From Sphingomonas mollis (lineage in GTDB: Bacteria; Pseudomonadota; Alphaproteobacteria; Sphingomonadales; Sphingomonadaceae): a DNA stretch of 64,000 bases. Made by a program: the position numbers and the translations under genes. The DNA lies in NCBI RefSeq assembly GCF_016427505.1, contig NZ_JAELXS010000008.1, positions 124,001 to 188,000 on the forward strand. Direction: 5' to 3'. Positions 18,835-26,724 of this stretch are shown piece by piece. The notes beneath the pieces are model-generated. The model saw only the letters and a program-made list of their open reading frames with translations. It was not told the origin of the DNA and ran no database searches. Position 1 is the first letter of the stretch. Each line of letters starts with the position of its first letter.

Positions 18835-20633
18835 TCCGGTTGCTGCTCGCCGCCTCGGTCGCGGCGGCGTCGGCGGGGCATTCGTCGGCGCCTGAACCCT
18901 CCGCACCGTCACATGGCGCGCGCGGTGGTCCTGTGCTGCCCGGTTTCGCGGCCGCGCTGGCGGAGCGACCTATGCCGGCGGGGACGGCGGCATGGCCAAA
19001 GATGTCGCGCGCGGAGGGGTGGTCGCGACTGGCCGCCGCGTCGTCCGACGAGCGGCAGGGCGTGCGCTGGGACTTCGCGAACGGCCTGATCGCGGACGGG
19101 CGGGGGGCCGATGCGCTGGGCGTGCTGGAGGTGATGCGCGCCGACGATCCCGATCTGGCGCTGGTGCCGGCATGGCTGCGCGCGAAGGGTGTCGCCGCCG
19201 TTCAGGCCGCGCATCTGGAGGACGGCATGGCCTCACTCGCCGATCCGATGCTGGTGAGCGATGCGGAATCCTGCCTGTGGCGATTGCGCGCGCTGACGAC
19301 GCAGGGGCAATCGCGGCGCGCGCTGGCGCAACTGCGTTGTGCGATGCCGGCGCTCAATGCGCGCGGCCGGCGCGGGCGATATCCGTTCATTCTGGCGGTG
19401 GCGACGGCGGGGGTGGCGCTGGGCCAGAACCGGCCGGTGATCGATTGGCTGGCGGTGCTGCCCGATCAGGACCCGGCCGCCAACCTGTTGCGCGGCGAGG
19501 CGATGCTGGCGCTGAACGATATTCAGGAGGGCAAGCTGCGGCTGGCGCGCGTGGCGCTGAGCGGCGATGGCGAACAGCGCGCCGCCGCCGAACTCGCCAC
19601 GCTGCGCGTCGATCTGGCGAGCCATGCCGTGCCGACGGCGGAGGCGGCGAAGCGCCTCGATCGGCTGACCTTTACGTGGCGCGGTGACGAGGTGGAGGAG
19701 CAGGCGCTGCACCTTCGGCTCGATCTGGCGGTGAAGATGCACGATACGTCGGCGGCGCTGGCGGCGGGGGCGGCGCTGTTCCGCTATGGCGCGCCGGGGC
19801 CGGATGCCGGTGCCCTGTCGGAACAGTTGCGCGGGTTGCTCGCGACCGCGCTGTCACCGCAATCGAAGCTGCCGCTGCCGCAGGCGGCGGGGCTGTTCTG
19901 GGATTACCGCGATCTGGCGCCGGCGGGGGCGGCGGGCGATCGGCTGGTCGATAGCCTGATCGACCGGTTGCAGGGCGCGGGGCTCTACATGCGCGCGGCC
20001 GATCTGTTGCAATATCGCCTGACCGCGACGGCGCAGGATATCGAGCAGGGGCCGCTGTCGGTGCGGGTCGCCACGTTACGCATATTGGCGGGCAGGCCGG
20101 AACTGGCGGTGCGGTCGCTGCGCGAGACGGATCAGGTGGCATACCCCGCATCGATGCTGGCCGATCGGCGGCGGGTGGAGGCGGCGGCGCTCGATATCCT
20201 CGGTCGCCGGGCGGAGGCGCTGGCGGCGTTGCAGGACGTGCCCGATGCGGTGGGCATCGCGGCGGAAATCCACTGGCAGGCGCGCGACTGGGCGCATCTG
20301 GTCGAAGTCGGCGAGCCGGCCCTGCCCGCGCCGGGCAAGCTCAGCGATGTCGGGCAAGCGGTCGTCCTGCGCCATGCGATCGCGCTGGCGATGCTGCGGC
20401 GCGAACCGGCGCTGGCGCGGTTGCATGCCCGCTACGTTGCGTCGTTCGCCACCCTGCCCACGGCGGCGGCGTTCGCGCTGCTGACTGCGAAGCCGGATAC
20501 GGTCGATCCCGCCGCACTGGCCAGGGCGATGGCCTCGCTGCCCTCGGCCAGCCCCGCCGGCGAGATCGGCGACCTGATCGAGGAAGGGCGCGAGGCGATG
20601 GCGACGGCGGCGGCGACACCACCCCCGGCCTGA
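18831..20633 (+). CDS. Exported helical-repeat (TPR-like) protein, function unknown
   Basis: 600-aa protein starting with a signal peptide (MIRLLLAASVAAASAGHSSA). The remainder is Ala/Leu-rich helices in repeating pairs, for example ADALGVLEVMRADDPDLALV, AANLLRGEAMLALNDIQEGK, RAADLLQYRLTATAQD and ALDILGRRAEALAALQDVPD, typical of TPR scaffolds. No catalytic motif is visible. Start ATG 18831 overlaps the previous stop; a frame start at 18789 would abolish the signal peptide. It ends three bases from the convergent uxaC. A protein-protein interaction platform in the periplasm is the natural guess. The neighbouring small membrane protein and divergent FliL-like protein may be partners. Confidence 0.75.
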   Translation: MIRLLLAASVAAASAGHSSAPEPSAPSHGARGGPVLPGFAAALAERPMPAGTAAWPKMSRAEGWSRLAAASSDERQGVRWDFANGLIADGRGADALGVLEVMRADDPDLALVPAWLRAKGVAAVQAAHLEDGMASLADPMLVSDAESCLWRLRALTTQGQSRRALAQLRCAMPALNARGRRGRYPFILAVATAGVALGQNRPVIDWLAVLPDQDPAANLLRGEAMLALNDIQEGKLRLARVALSGDGEQRAAAELATLRVDLASHAVPTAEAAKRLDRLTFTWRGDEVEEQALHLRLDLAVKMHDTSAALAAGAALFRYGAPGPDAGALSEQLRGLLATALSPQSKLPLPQAAGLFWDYRDLAPAGAAGDRLVDSLIDRLQGAGLYMRAADLLQYRLTATAQDIEQGPLSVRVATLRILAGRPELAVRSLRETDQVAYPASMLADRRRVEAAALDILGRRAEALAALQDVPDAVGIAAEIHWQARDWAHLVEVGEPALPAPGKLSDVGQAVVLRHAIALAMLRREPALARLHARYVASFATLPTAAAFALLTAKPDTVDPAALARAMASLPSASPAGEIGDLIEEGREAMATAAATPPPA

Positions 20634-20636
20634 CCG

Positions 20637-22076
20637 TCAGGCGGCGTCGGCCAGTCCGGTGCCGCCGTCCAGCTTGTAGGCGCGGCGGACGAGGTTGTAG
20701 GCGAGATCGACCGCCGTTTCCGCCGCATCGTCGTCGCTCATCCGCCCTTCGGCGACGAGGCGGGCGAGGAAGCCGCAATCGATCCGCCGGGCCATGTCGT
20801 GCCGCGCCGGGATCGACAGGAAGGCGCGGGTATCGTCGTTGAAGCCGACGGTGTTGTAGAAGCCGGCGGTCTCCGTCGTCATCTCGCGGAAACGGCGCAT
20901 CCCCTCCGGCGAATCGTGGAACCACCATGCCGGACCCAGCTTCAGGCAGGGATAATGGCCGGCGAGCGGTGCCAGTTCGCGGGCATAGGCCGTCTCGTCC
21001 AGCGTGAAGAGGATGATCGACAGCCCCGCCTCGTTACCGAAGCGGCCGAGCAGCGGCTTCAGCGCGGCGACGTAATCGGTGCGGGTGGGGATGTCGGCAC
21101 CCTTGTCGCGGCCATAGGCGCCGTGCAGCCAGCGATTATGGTTGCGCGACGAGCCGGGATGGATTTGCATGACCAGCCCGTCGTCGAGGCTCATGCGCGC
21201 CATCTCGGTCAGCATCTGCGCGCGGAACAGCTCCGCCTCCGCCGGGGTCGGCGTGGCGTGCATGACGGTGGCGAACAGCGCCTCGGTGTCGGCGGCGGAC
21301 AGGTCGGCGGTGGCGGCGGTCGGGTGGCCATGGTCGCTGGAGGTGGCGCCCATCGCGATGAATGCCTGACGCCGCGCGCGGTGCGCGGCCAGATAGCCGC
21401 GCCACTCGCCGACATCCTCGCCGGTCAGTTCGGCGAAGCGGGCCAGCGCGCTGCGGAAATCCTCGTGATCGGCATCGATCACCGCATCGGGGCGATAGGC
21501 GGTGACGACCTTGCCCTGCCAGCCGGACCGGCGGATCGCCTCGTGATGTTCCAGCGTGTCGTGCGCGCCTTCGGTCGTGGCGATCAGCTCGATCCCGAAC
21601 CGGTCGAACAGCGCGCGCGGGCGGAAGGCGGGGGTGGCGAGCAGCTCGCCGATCCGGTCGAAATACAGGTCGGCGGTGTCGGCGGACAGCGTCACGTCGA
21701 AGCCGAATACCTCGGCAAAGACATGGTCCAGCCACATCCGCGACGGCGTGCCGCGGAACAGGTGCTGGTGGCCGGCGAACACCCGCCATGCCGCGCGGCG
21801 ATCGGTGGTGGAGGGCTTGCCATGAGCGGGCACCGCCAGCGTATCGAGCGCGATGCCCTGGCTGTAGAGCATCCGGTAGAGATAGTGATCGGGGGCCAGC
21901 AGCAGGTCGGTGGCATTCTCCCACGGCGCATCGGTGGCGAACCAGGCGGGGTCGGTATGGCCGTGCGGGCTGACGATCGGCAGCGTCGCGACATCGGCAT
22001 ATAGCGCGCGGGCGACGTCGCGCGTGGCCGGATCGGCGGGGAAAAGGCGGTCGGGGTTCAGGGTCAGGCGCGTCAT
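20637..22076 (-). CDS. uxaC: Glucuronate/galacturonate isomerase
   Basis: 479-aa uronate isomerase. It converts D-glucuronate to D-fructuronate and D-galacturonate to D-tagaturonate, the first step of cytoplasmic hexuronate catabolism. Family signatures: LPIVSPHGHTDPAWFA with the metal-binding HGH, FGIELIATTEGAHD, MQIHPGSSRNHN, and the C-terminal AYNLVRRAYKL. Start ATG 22076, with AGGA 9 bases upstream; 13 extra in-frame residues upstream would cross the palindromic operator. Divergently paired with uxaA over only 56 bases. Confidence 0.95.
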   Translation of the reverse strand: MTRLTLNPDRLFPADPATRDVARALYADVATLPIVSPHGHTDPAWFATDAPWENATDLLLAPDHYLYRMLYSQGIALDTLAVPAHGKPSTTDRRAAWRVFAGHQHLFRGTPSRMWLDHVFAEVFGFDVTLSADTADLYFDRIGELLATPAFRPRALFDRFGIELIATTEGAHDTLEHHEAIRRSGWQGKVVTAYRPDAVIDADHEDFRSALARFAELTGEDVGEWRGYLAAHRARRQAFIAMGATSSDHGHPTAATADLSAADTEALFATVMHATPTPAEAELFRAQMLTEMARMSLDDGLVMQIHPGSSRNHNRWLHGAYGRDKGADIPTRTDYVAALKPLLGRFGNEAGLSIILFTLDETAYARELAPLAGHYPCLKLGPAWWFHDSPEGMRRFREMTTETAGFYNTVGFNDDTRAFLSIPARHDMARRIDCGFLARLVAEGRMSDDDAAETAVDLAYNLVRRAYKLDGGTGLADAA

Positions 22077-22095
22077 GGTCGATAATCCTGCTGGC

Positions 22096-22115
22096 TTGTG
22101 CCAGCGATGGCACAA
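22096..22115. promoter_or_regulatory. Operator palindrome in the uxaC/uxaA divergent promoter
   Basis: TTGTGCCAGCGATGGCACAA is a perfect inverted repeat (8-bp arms, 4-base centre). It is centred in the 56-bp gap, 17-19 bases from each start codon. Its form suits a LacI- or GntR-type sugar repressor controlling both directions. No regulator gene lies next to it in this window. Confidence 0.7.
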
Positions 22116-22132
22116 ATGCTATCGCTCTGGCA

Positions 22133-23641
22133 ATGTCATCCGCACCTGCCCCTTCCGTTGCCGACCTGCCGCCGCTGGTGCGGGTCGATCCTGCCGATCA
22201 GGTCGGCGTCGCGCTGCGCCCGCTGGTGCCGGGGGAGACGGTGAGCGTCGCCGGCATCGCGGTCACGGTCGCGAACCCGGTGGCGACGGGACACAAGATC
22301 GCGCTGACGGCGATCGCGGCGGGGGACGACGTGCGCCGCTATGGCTGGCCGATCGGTCGGGCGACCCGGTTGATCGCTGCGGGCGAGCATGTCCACAGCC
22401 ATAACGTCGCGACGAAGCTGGTGGGGGAGGAGCCCTATCGATACCAGCCCACCGCCGTCGCGCCGCGTCCGGCCGGTCGGGTGCGGGGCTTCGACGGTTA
22501 TGTTCGGGCGGATGGATCGGTCGGGACGCGCAACCAGATCTGGGTGATCCCGACCGTGGGCTGTGTCGGCCGCACCGCGCAGCGGGTAGCGATGAAGGCG
22601 GCGGCGACCGCCGGGGTCGAGGATGTGCTGGCCTTCGCGCATCCGTTCGGTTGTTCGCAACTGGGCGACGATCTGGATGGCACGGCGCGGGTGCTGGCGG
22701 CGCTGGCGTGTCATCCCAATGCGGGCGGCGTGCTGTTGCTGGGGCTGGGGTGCGAGGAGAACCAGTTGTCGGCGTTGCTCGAACGGTTGCCGCCCGAACG
22801 CCGCGACCGCATCCGAAGCGTCGGGGCGCAGATGAGCGCGGACGAGCATGGCGATGCGGCGCGGGCGATCGCCGAACTGGCCGAGATCGCAGCGGCGGAT
22901 CGACGGACACCGGTGGGGCTGGATGCGCTGCGGCTCGGGTTGAAATGCGGCGGGTCGGACGGGTTCAGCGGGCTGACCGCAAATCCGCTGATCGGGCGGG
23001 CGGCCGATGCGGTGACGGCGGCGGGGGGGACGGCGATCCTGACCGAAATCCCCGAGATGTTCGGGGCCGAGCGCCTGTTGATGGCGCGGGCGACGGATGA
23101 GGCGGTGTTCGACCGGCTCGTCGTGCTGGTGAACGATTTCAAGCGGTACTTCCTCGACCATGGCGAGCCGATTTCCGAGAATCCCAGCCCCGGCAATGTC
23201 GAGGGCGGGATCACCACGCTGGAGGAGAAATCGCTGGGCGCGGTGCAGAAGGGCGGCCGGGCAGCGGTGACGGATGTGCTGGGTTATGGCGAGCGGGTGC
23301 GGCGGCCGGGCCTGGTCGTGCTGGAGGCGCCGGGGAACGATGCGGTGTCGACGACGGCGCTGGCGGCGGCGGGGGCGACGCTGACGCTGTTCTCCACCGG
23401 CCGGGGGACGCCGCTGGGCAGTCCGGTGCCGACGATGAAGCTGGCGACCAACCATGATCTGGCGACGCGCAAGCCGGGCTGGATCGACTTCGACGCGGGC
23501 AGCGTGCTGGACGACGGGCTGGACGCGACGGCGGAGGCGCTGATGGACCGCATCTGCGCGGTGGCATCGGGGGAACCGGCGAAGAACGAGATCAACGAGG
23601 AGCGGGAAATCGCGCTCTGGAAGCGTGGAGTGACCCTTTGA
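22133..23641 (+). CDS. uxaA: Altronate/mannonate-type dehydratase, UxaA family
   Basis: 502-aa protein with both UxaA parts. The N-terminal SAF-like domain (about 1-95) contains AGEHVHSHNVAT with the conserved His. The large C-terminal domain contains GTRNQIWVIPTVGCVG, LAFAHPFGCSQLGDD, LGLKCGGSDGFSGLTANPL and PSPGNVEGGITTLEEKSLG, all diagnostic. It dehydrates D-altronate to 2-keto-3-deoxygluconate (KDG). Length matches E. coli UxaA. No clear Shine-Dalgarno precedes the ATG, so translation may be leaderless or nearly so. Its stop overlaps the next gene's TTG start. Confidence 0.94.
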   Translation: MSSAPAPSVADLPPLVRVDPADQVGVALRPLVPGETVSVAGIAVTVANPVATGHKIALTAIAAGDDVRRYGWPIGRATRLIAAGEHVHSHNVATKLVGEEPYRYQPTAVAPRPAGRVRGFDGYVRADGSVGTRNQIWVIPTVGCVGRTAQRVAMKAAATAGVEDVLAFAHPFGCSQLGDDLDGTARVLAALACHPNAGGVLLLGLGCEENQLSALLERLPPERRDRIRSVGAQMSADEHGDAARAIAELAEIAAADRRTPVGLDALRLGLKCGGSDGFSGLTANPLIGRAADAVTAAGGTAILTEIPEMFGAERLLMARATDEAVFDRLVVLVNDFKRYFLDHGEPISENPSPGNVEGGITTLEEKSLGAVQKGGRAAVTDVLGYGERVRRPGLVVLEAPGNDAVSTTALAAAGATLTLFSTGRGTPLGSPVPTMKLATNHDLATRKPGWIDFDAGSVLDDGLDATAEALMDRICAVASGEPAKNEINEEREIALWKRGVTL

Positions 23642-25059
23642 CCGTATTGTCGAATGCCACCTTGCCTGCCCTGCCGGCGGGGGTGGGCCGCCCCGGTTAC
23701 GATCGTGCCACGCTGGTGCCGGGGATCGTGCATGTCGGGCCGGGGGCGTTCCACCGGGCGCATCAGGCGGCGTATGTCGATGTGATCCTGCGCGACGATC
23801 CACGCTGGGCGATCAGCGCGATGGCGCTGAATTCCACCGACGTGGCGGATGCGCTGCGGCCGCAGGACGGACTCTACACGCTGGCGCTGCTGGGTGAGGA
23901 GATGCGGTTGCAGGTCGTCGGATCGATCGTCGAGCTGCTGACGCGCGGCGATGGCGAGGCGTTCGCACGGCGTCTGGCCGCGCCGACGACGCGGCTGGTG
24001 ACGGCGACGGTGACGGAGAAGGGATATTGCCTGACCGCCGATGGTGGTCTGGACCGGGACAACCCGGCGATCGCGCGCGATCTGGGCGATCCGGCGGCGG
24101 CGACGAGCTTCGTCGGGCGGCTGGTCGATGGATTGTCGCGGCGGCGGCGGGAGGGCGTCGGCGGACTGACGGTGCTGTCGTGCGACAATCTGGCGGGCAA
24201 TGGCCGGCGGCTGGCGCGGGCGGTGGGCGATTACGCGGCGGCGATCGATGGCGATCTGGCGCGGTGGATCGCCGATGAGGTGCGCTTTCCCTGCTCGATG
24301 GTCGATTCGATCACGCCGGCGACCGATGACGATCTGCGCGCGCGGGTCGCGGCGGCGGGGATCGGGGATGCGTGGCCGATCCAGCGGGAGCGGTTCACGC
24401 AATGGGTGATCGAGGATGATTTCGCCGGCGAGCGGCCGCCGTTCGATCTGGCGGGCGCGCAGTTCGTCGGCGACGTGACCGGGTTCGAGGAGGCGAAGCT
24501 GCGCCTGCTGAACGGGGCGCATTCCTCGCTGGCCTATATCGGCCTGCTGTTGGGGCATGAGACGGTGCGTGACGCCATGGGCGATGCGGCGCTGGCGCGG
24601 TTCGTGGAGGCGATGATGCGCGACGACATCGCACCGACGCTGGGGGAGACGGCGGGGCTCGACACGGCCGCCTATGTCGGCGCGATCCTCGACCGGTTCC
24701 GCAATCCGGCGATCCGGCACCTGCTGGCGCAGATCGCGTGGGACGGATCGCAGAAACTGCCGTTCCGGTTGCTGGCGACGATCGCCGAGGCACGGGCGGC
24801 GGGGCGGCCGGTCGACCGGCTGGTGGTGCCGATCGCCGCGTGGATACGCTTTCTGGCGCTGCCCCGCCCACCGGCGGCGGCGCTGGTCGATCCGGCGGCG
24901 GCGACGCTGGTGCCGCTGGCGGGTGATCCGGATGCGCTGGTGGAGCGGAGCGGGGTGTTTCCGGCGGCGCTGGTCGGGGATGCGGTGTTTCGGCGGGCGC
25001 TGGTGGCGGCGCATGCCGGAATGGCGACGCCGGACGGGGTGCGTGCGGCGATCGGTTGA
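23638..25059 (+). CDS. Fructuronate/tagaturonate reductase, mannitol dehydrogenase family
   Basis: 473-aa polyol/uronate dehydrogenase. The N-terminal motif IVHVGPGAFHRAHQAAYVD is the family nucleotide-binding region. SCDNLAGNGRRLARAV carries the SCDN motif, VDSITPATDD follows, and the catalytic Lys lies in FEEAKLRLLNGAHSSLAY (K-x4-N-x2-H). It reduces D-fructuronate to D-mannonate (UxuB) or D-tagaturonate to D-altronate. Pairing with a UxaA-type dehydratase favours the altronate branch (UxaB role), although the sequence type is UxuB/mannitol-2-dehydrogenase-like. The TTG start overlaps the uxaA stop, so the two are coupled. Confidence 0.9.
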   Translation: MTVLSNATLPALPAGVGRPGYDRATLVPGIVHVGPGAFHRAHQAAYVDVILRDDPRWAISAMALNSTDVADALRPQDGLYTLALLGEEMRLQVVGSIVELLTRGDGEAFARRLAAPTTRLVTATVTEKGYCLTADGGLDRDNPAIARDLGDPAAATSFVGRLVDGLSRRRREGVGGLTVLSCDNLAGNGRRLARAVGDYAAAIDGDLARWIADEVRFPCSMVDSITPATDDDLRARVAAAGIGDAWPIQRERFTQWVIEDDFAGERPPFDLAGAQFVGDVTGFEEAKLRLLNGAHSSLAYIGLLLGHETVRDAMGDAALARFVEAMMRDDIAPTLGETAGLDTAAYVGAILDRFRNPAIRHLLAQIAWDGSQKLPFRLLATIAEARAAGRPVDRLVVPIAAWIRFLALPRPPAAALVDPAAATLVPLAGDPDALVERSGVFPAALVGDAVFRRALVAAHAGMATPDGVRAAIG

Positions 25060-25094
25060 GCGGGCGGAAAGTCCCGAAAGTCACACTCACCCAC

Positions 25095-25114
25095 GTGCGC
25101 GCGCGGGCGCGCAC
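25095..25114. terminator. GC-only hairpin between convergent uronate and dgo genes
   Basis: GTGCGCGC-GCGG-GCGCGCAC has 8-bp arms and alternates purine and pyrimidine along the stem (a Z-DNA-prone sequence). It lies 35 bases after the rightward uronate operon stop. It may act as a terminator, but no U-run follows. Confidence 0.4.
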
Positions 25115-25207
25115 GCGAGGACGGGCGGCGGGGACGGTCGACGATGAGAAGGAGCGGTCGTCGGACGGGATACGTTAGTGCGGTGCTGTAGGACAGCCTG
25201 CTCGATG

Positions 25208-25846
25208 CTACCGGGCGACCGCTTCCACGAAGCGGGTCGCCTGTCGCGCGACGTCGGCGGCGTCCTGTCCGGGTTTATAGAGGGCGGAGCCGAGGCCGAA
25301 GCCGTCGCATGCCTCGCGCCAGTCGGGGATCGTGTCGGGCGTCATGCCGCCGACCGCGAGGATCGGGACGTCCTTGGGCAGCACGGCGCGGTGGGCCTTG
25401 ATGACGGACGGAGAGGCGGCCTCGGCGGGGAACAGCTTCAGGCCGGCGGCACCGGCGGCCAGCGCAACGAAGGCTTCGCTGGGGGTAAAATAGCCGGGTA
25501 GCGCGATCAGGCCGGCATCGGCGGCGGCGGTGATGACGGCGGGGTTCGTGTTGGGCGAGATCATCAGGCGCGCGCCGGTGTCGCGCAGCCGGGCGACGTC
25601 CTCGACCGTCAGGACGGTGCCGGCGCCGACCAGCGCGCGGTCGCCGAGGCGGGCGACCAGCCGGGCGATGCTGGTGAAGGGATCGGGGGAGTTGAGCGGA
25701 ACCTCGATCATCGAGAAGCCGGCGTCCACCAGGGCATCGCCGACCGCATCGACCTCTGGCGGGGTGATCCCGCGCAGGATTGCGACGAGGGGGCAGCGGG
25801 TCAGGGCGTCGCGGAGTTCGTCGCGCTGGATGTCCGGGGTGGTCAT
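25208..25846 (-). CDS. dgoA: 2-dehydro-3-deoxy-6-phosphogalactonate aldolase
   Basis: 212-aa class I aldolase of the KDPG/KDPGal family. CPLVAILRGITPPEVDAVGDAL carries the conserved RGI near residue 25, FSMIEVPLNSPDP the catalytic Glu, LVGAGTVLT the substrate loop, and GLKLFPAEAASP the Schiff-base Lys. The N(S)PDP form after EVPLN is characteristic of the phosphogalactonate branch. It splits the phosphorylated 2-keto-3-deoxy sugar acid into pyruvate and glyceraldehyde-3-phosphate. ATG overlaps the dgoK stop. Last gene of the leftward operon symporter-dgoK-dgoA. Confidence 0.93.
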   Translation of the reverse strand: MTTPDIQRDELRDALTRCPLVAILRGITPPEVDAVGDALVDAGFSMIEVPLNSPDPFTSIARLVARLGDRALVGAGTVLTVEDVARLRDTGARLMISPNTNPAVITAAADAGLIALPGYFTPSEAFVALAAGAAGLKLFPAEAASPSVIKAHRAVLPKDVPILAVGGMTPDTIPDWREACDGFGLGSALYKPGQDAADVARQATRFVEAVAR

Positions 25847-26724
25847 GCAGCCAGTCTCCAGATGGCGGTGATGCCGGCGAGGAAGGCGGCGTGGCTGTCC
25901 ACCGCCACCGGCGTGCCGCCGGCGTGGCGGACGGCGGCGGCATAGAGCGCGGCCAGACCGGGTTCGGCAAGGATGTGGACGGTGGCGCCGGGGGCCAGCG
26001 ATCGTTCGCGAACGTCGCTGCCGATCAGCAGGCCGCTGACGCGGGCGGCGACGTCGGCGGCGGCGTTGCGGCCGAGGACGGCGCCGGCACGCTCGCCGAA
26101 CAGGCTGGTGAGGGGCGTGCCGCGATCGGCGAGCGCGAGGCCGTCGTGGAAGGCGGGGCCGTCATCGACCGGGCCGGTCATGAAATCGGTCAGCAGGCTG
26201 CGGTCGCGGAGCAGGGCGAACAACTCGCCGGTCATCGCGGTGCGGAAACCGGTGATCGCACCGTTCGCGATCATCGCCCATTTGCTATGGGTGCCCGGCT
26301 GGCAGAGCAGCGCGTCGGACGGGGCGAGGCCGGCGGCGACGGCGCCGAGCAACTGGACTTCCTCGCCGCGCATCACGTCCGGCGCGTCGTCCTTCACGCC
26401 GGGGACGATCGCGGTGCGACCGGGTTCCGCCCAGATCAGGCTGGCGGCGAGATCGGCCAGCGTGGCGGGGCAGGCGACATAGGGTGCCTCCACCCAGCCG
26501 CGGGTCGATCCGACCATGCCGGCGCACAGGACCGGTACGTCGCCGAACCGGTCGCGCATCGCCGCGACCTCCGCCGGGAAGCCGCCCGCCGGCACCGACA
26601 GGATACCGCGCGCGTCGCGGTCGGTGGCGATCACGCCGCCATCGGCGTCGATCGCATAGCAGCGGCGGTTGGTGGTACCCCAGTCGACCGCCAGAAACGC
26701 CGGTGGCAAGGCGGTTTGGCTCAC
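25843..26724 (-). CDS. dgoK: 2-dehydro-3-deoxygalactonokinase
   Basis: 293-aa sugar-acid kinase of the DgoK family. The N-terminal phosphate loop is FLAVDWGTTNRRCYAID. LCAGMVGSTRGWVEAPYVACP, TAIVPGVKDDAPDVMRGEEVQ and LCQPGTHSKWAMIANGAI are family signatures. It phosphorylates 2-keto-3-deoxygalactonate. In this cluster uxaA makes the C4 epimer KDG and no kdgK is present, so this kinase may serve either sugar acid. GTG start overlaps the symporter stop (GTGA), and its own stop overlaps dgoA. The frame is open for 1.4 kb further upstream through the symporter gene, but that part is an antiphase shadow. Confidence 0.92.
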   Translation of the reverse strand: MSQTALPPAFLAVDWGTTNRRCYAIDADGGVIATDRDARGILSVPAGGFPAEVAAMRDRFGDVPVLCAGMVGSTRGWVEAPYVACPATLADLAASLIWAEPGRTAIVPGVKDDAPDVMRGEEVQLLGAVAAGLAPSDALLCQPGTHSKWAMIANGAITGFRTAMTGELFALLRDRSLLTDFMTGPVDDGPAFHDGLALADRGTPLTSLFGERAGAVLGRNAAADVAARVSGLLIGSDVRERSLAPGATVHILAEPGLAALYAAAVRHAGGTPVAVDSHAAFLAGITAIWRLAA

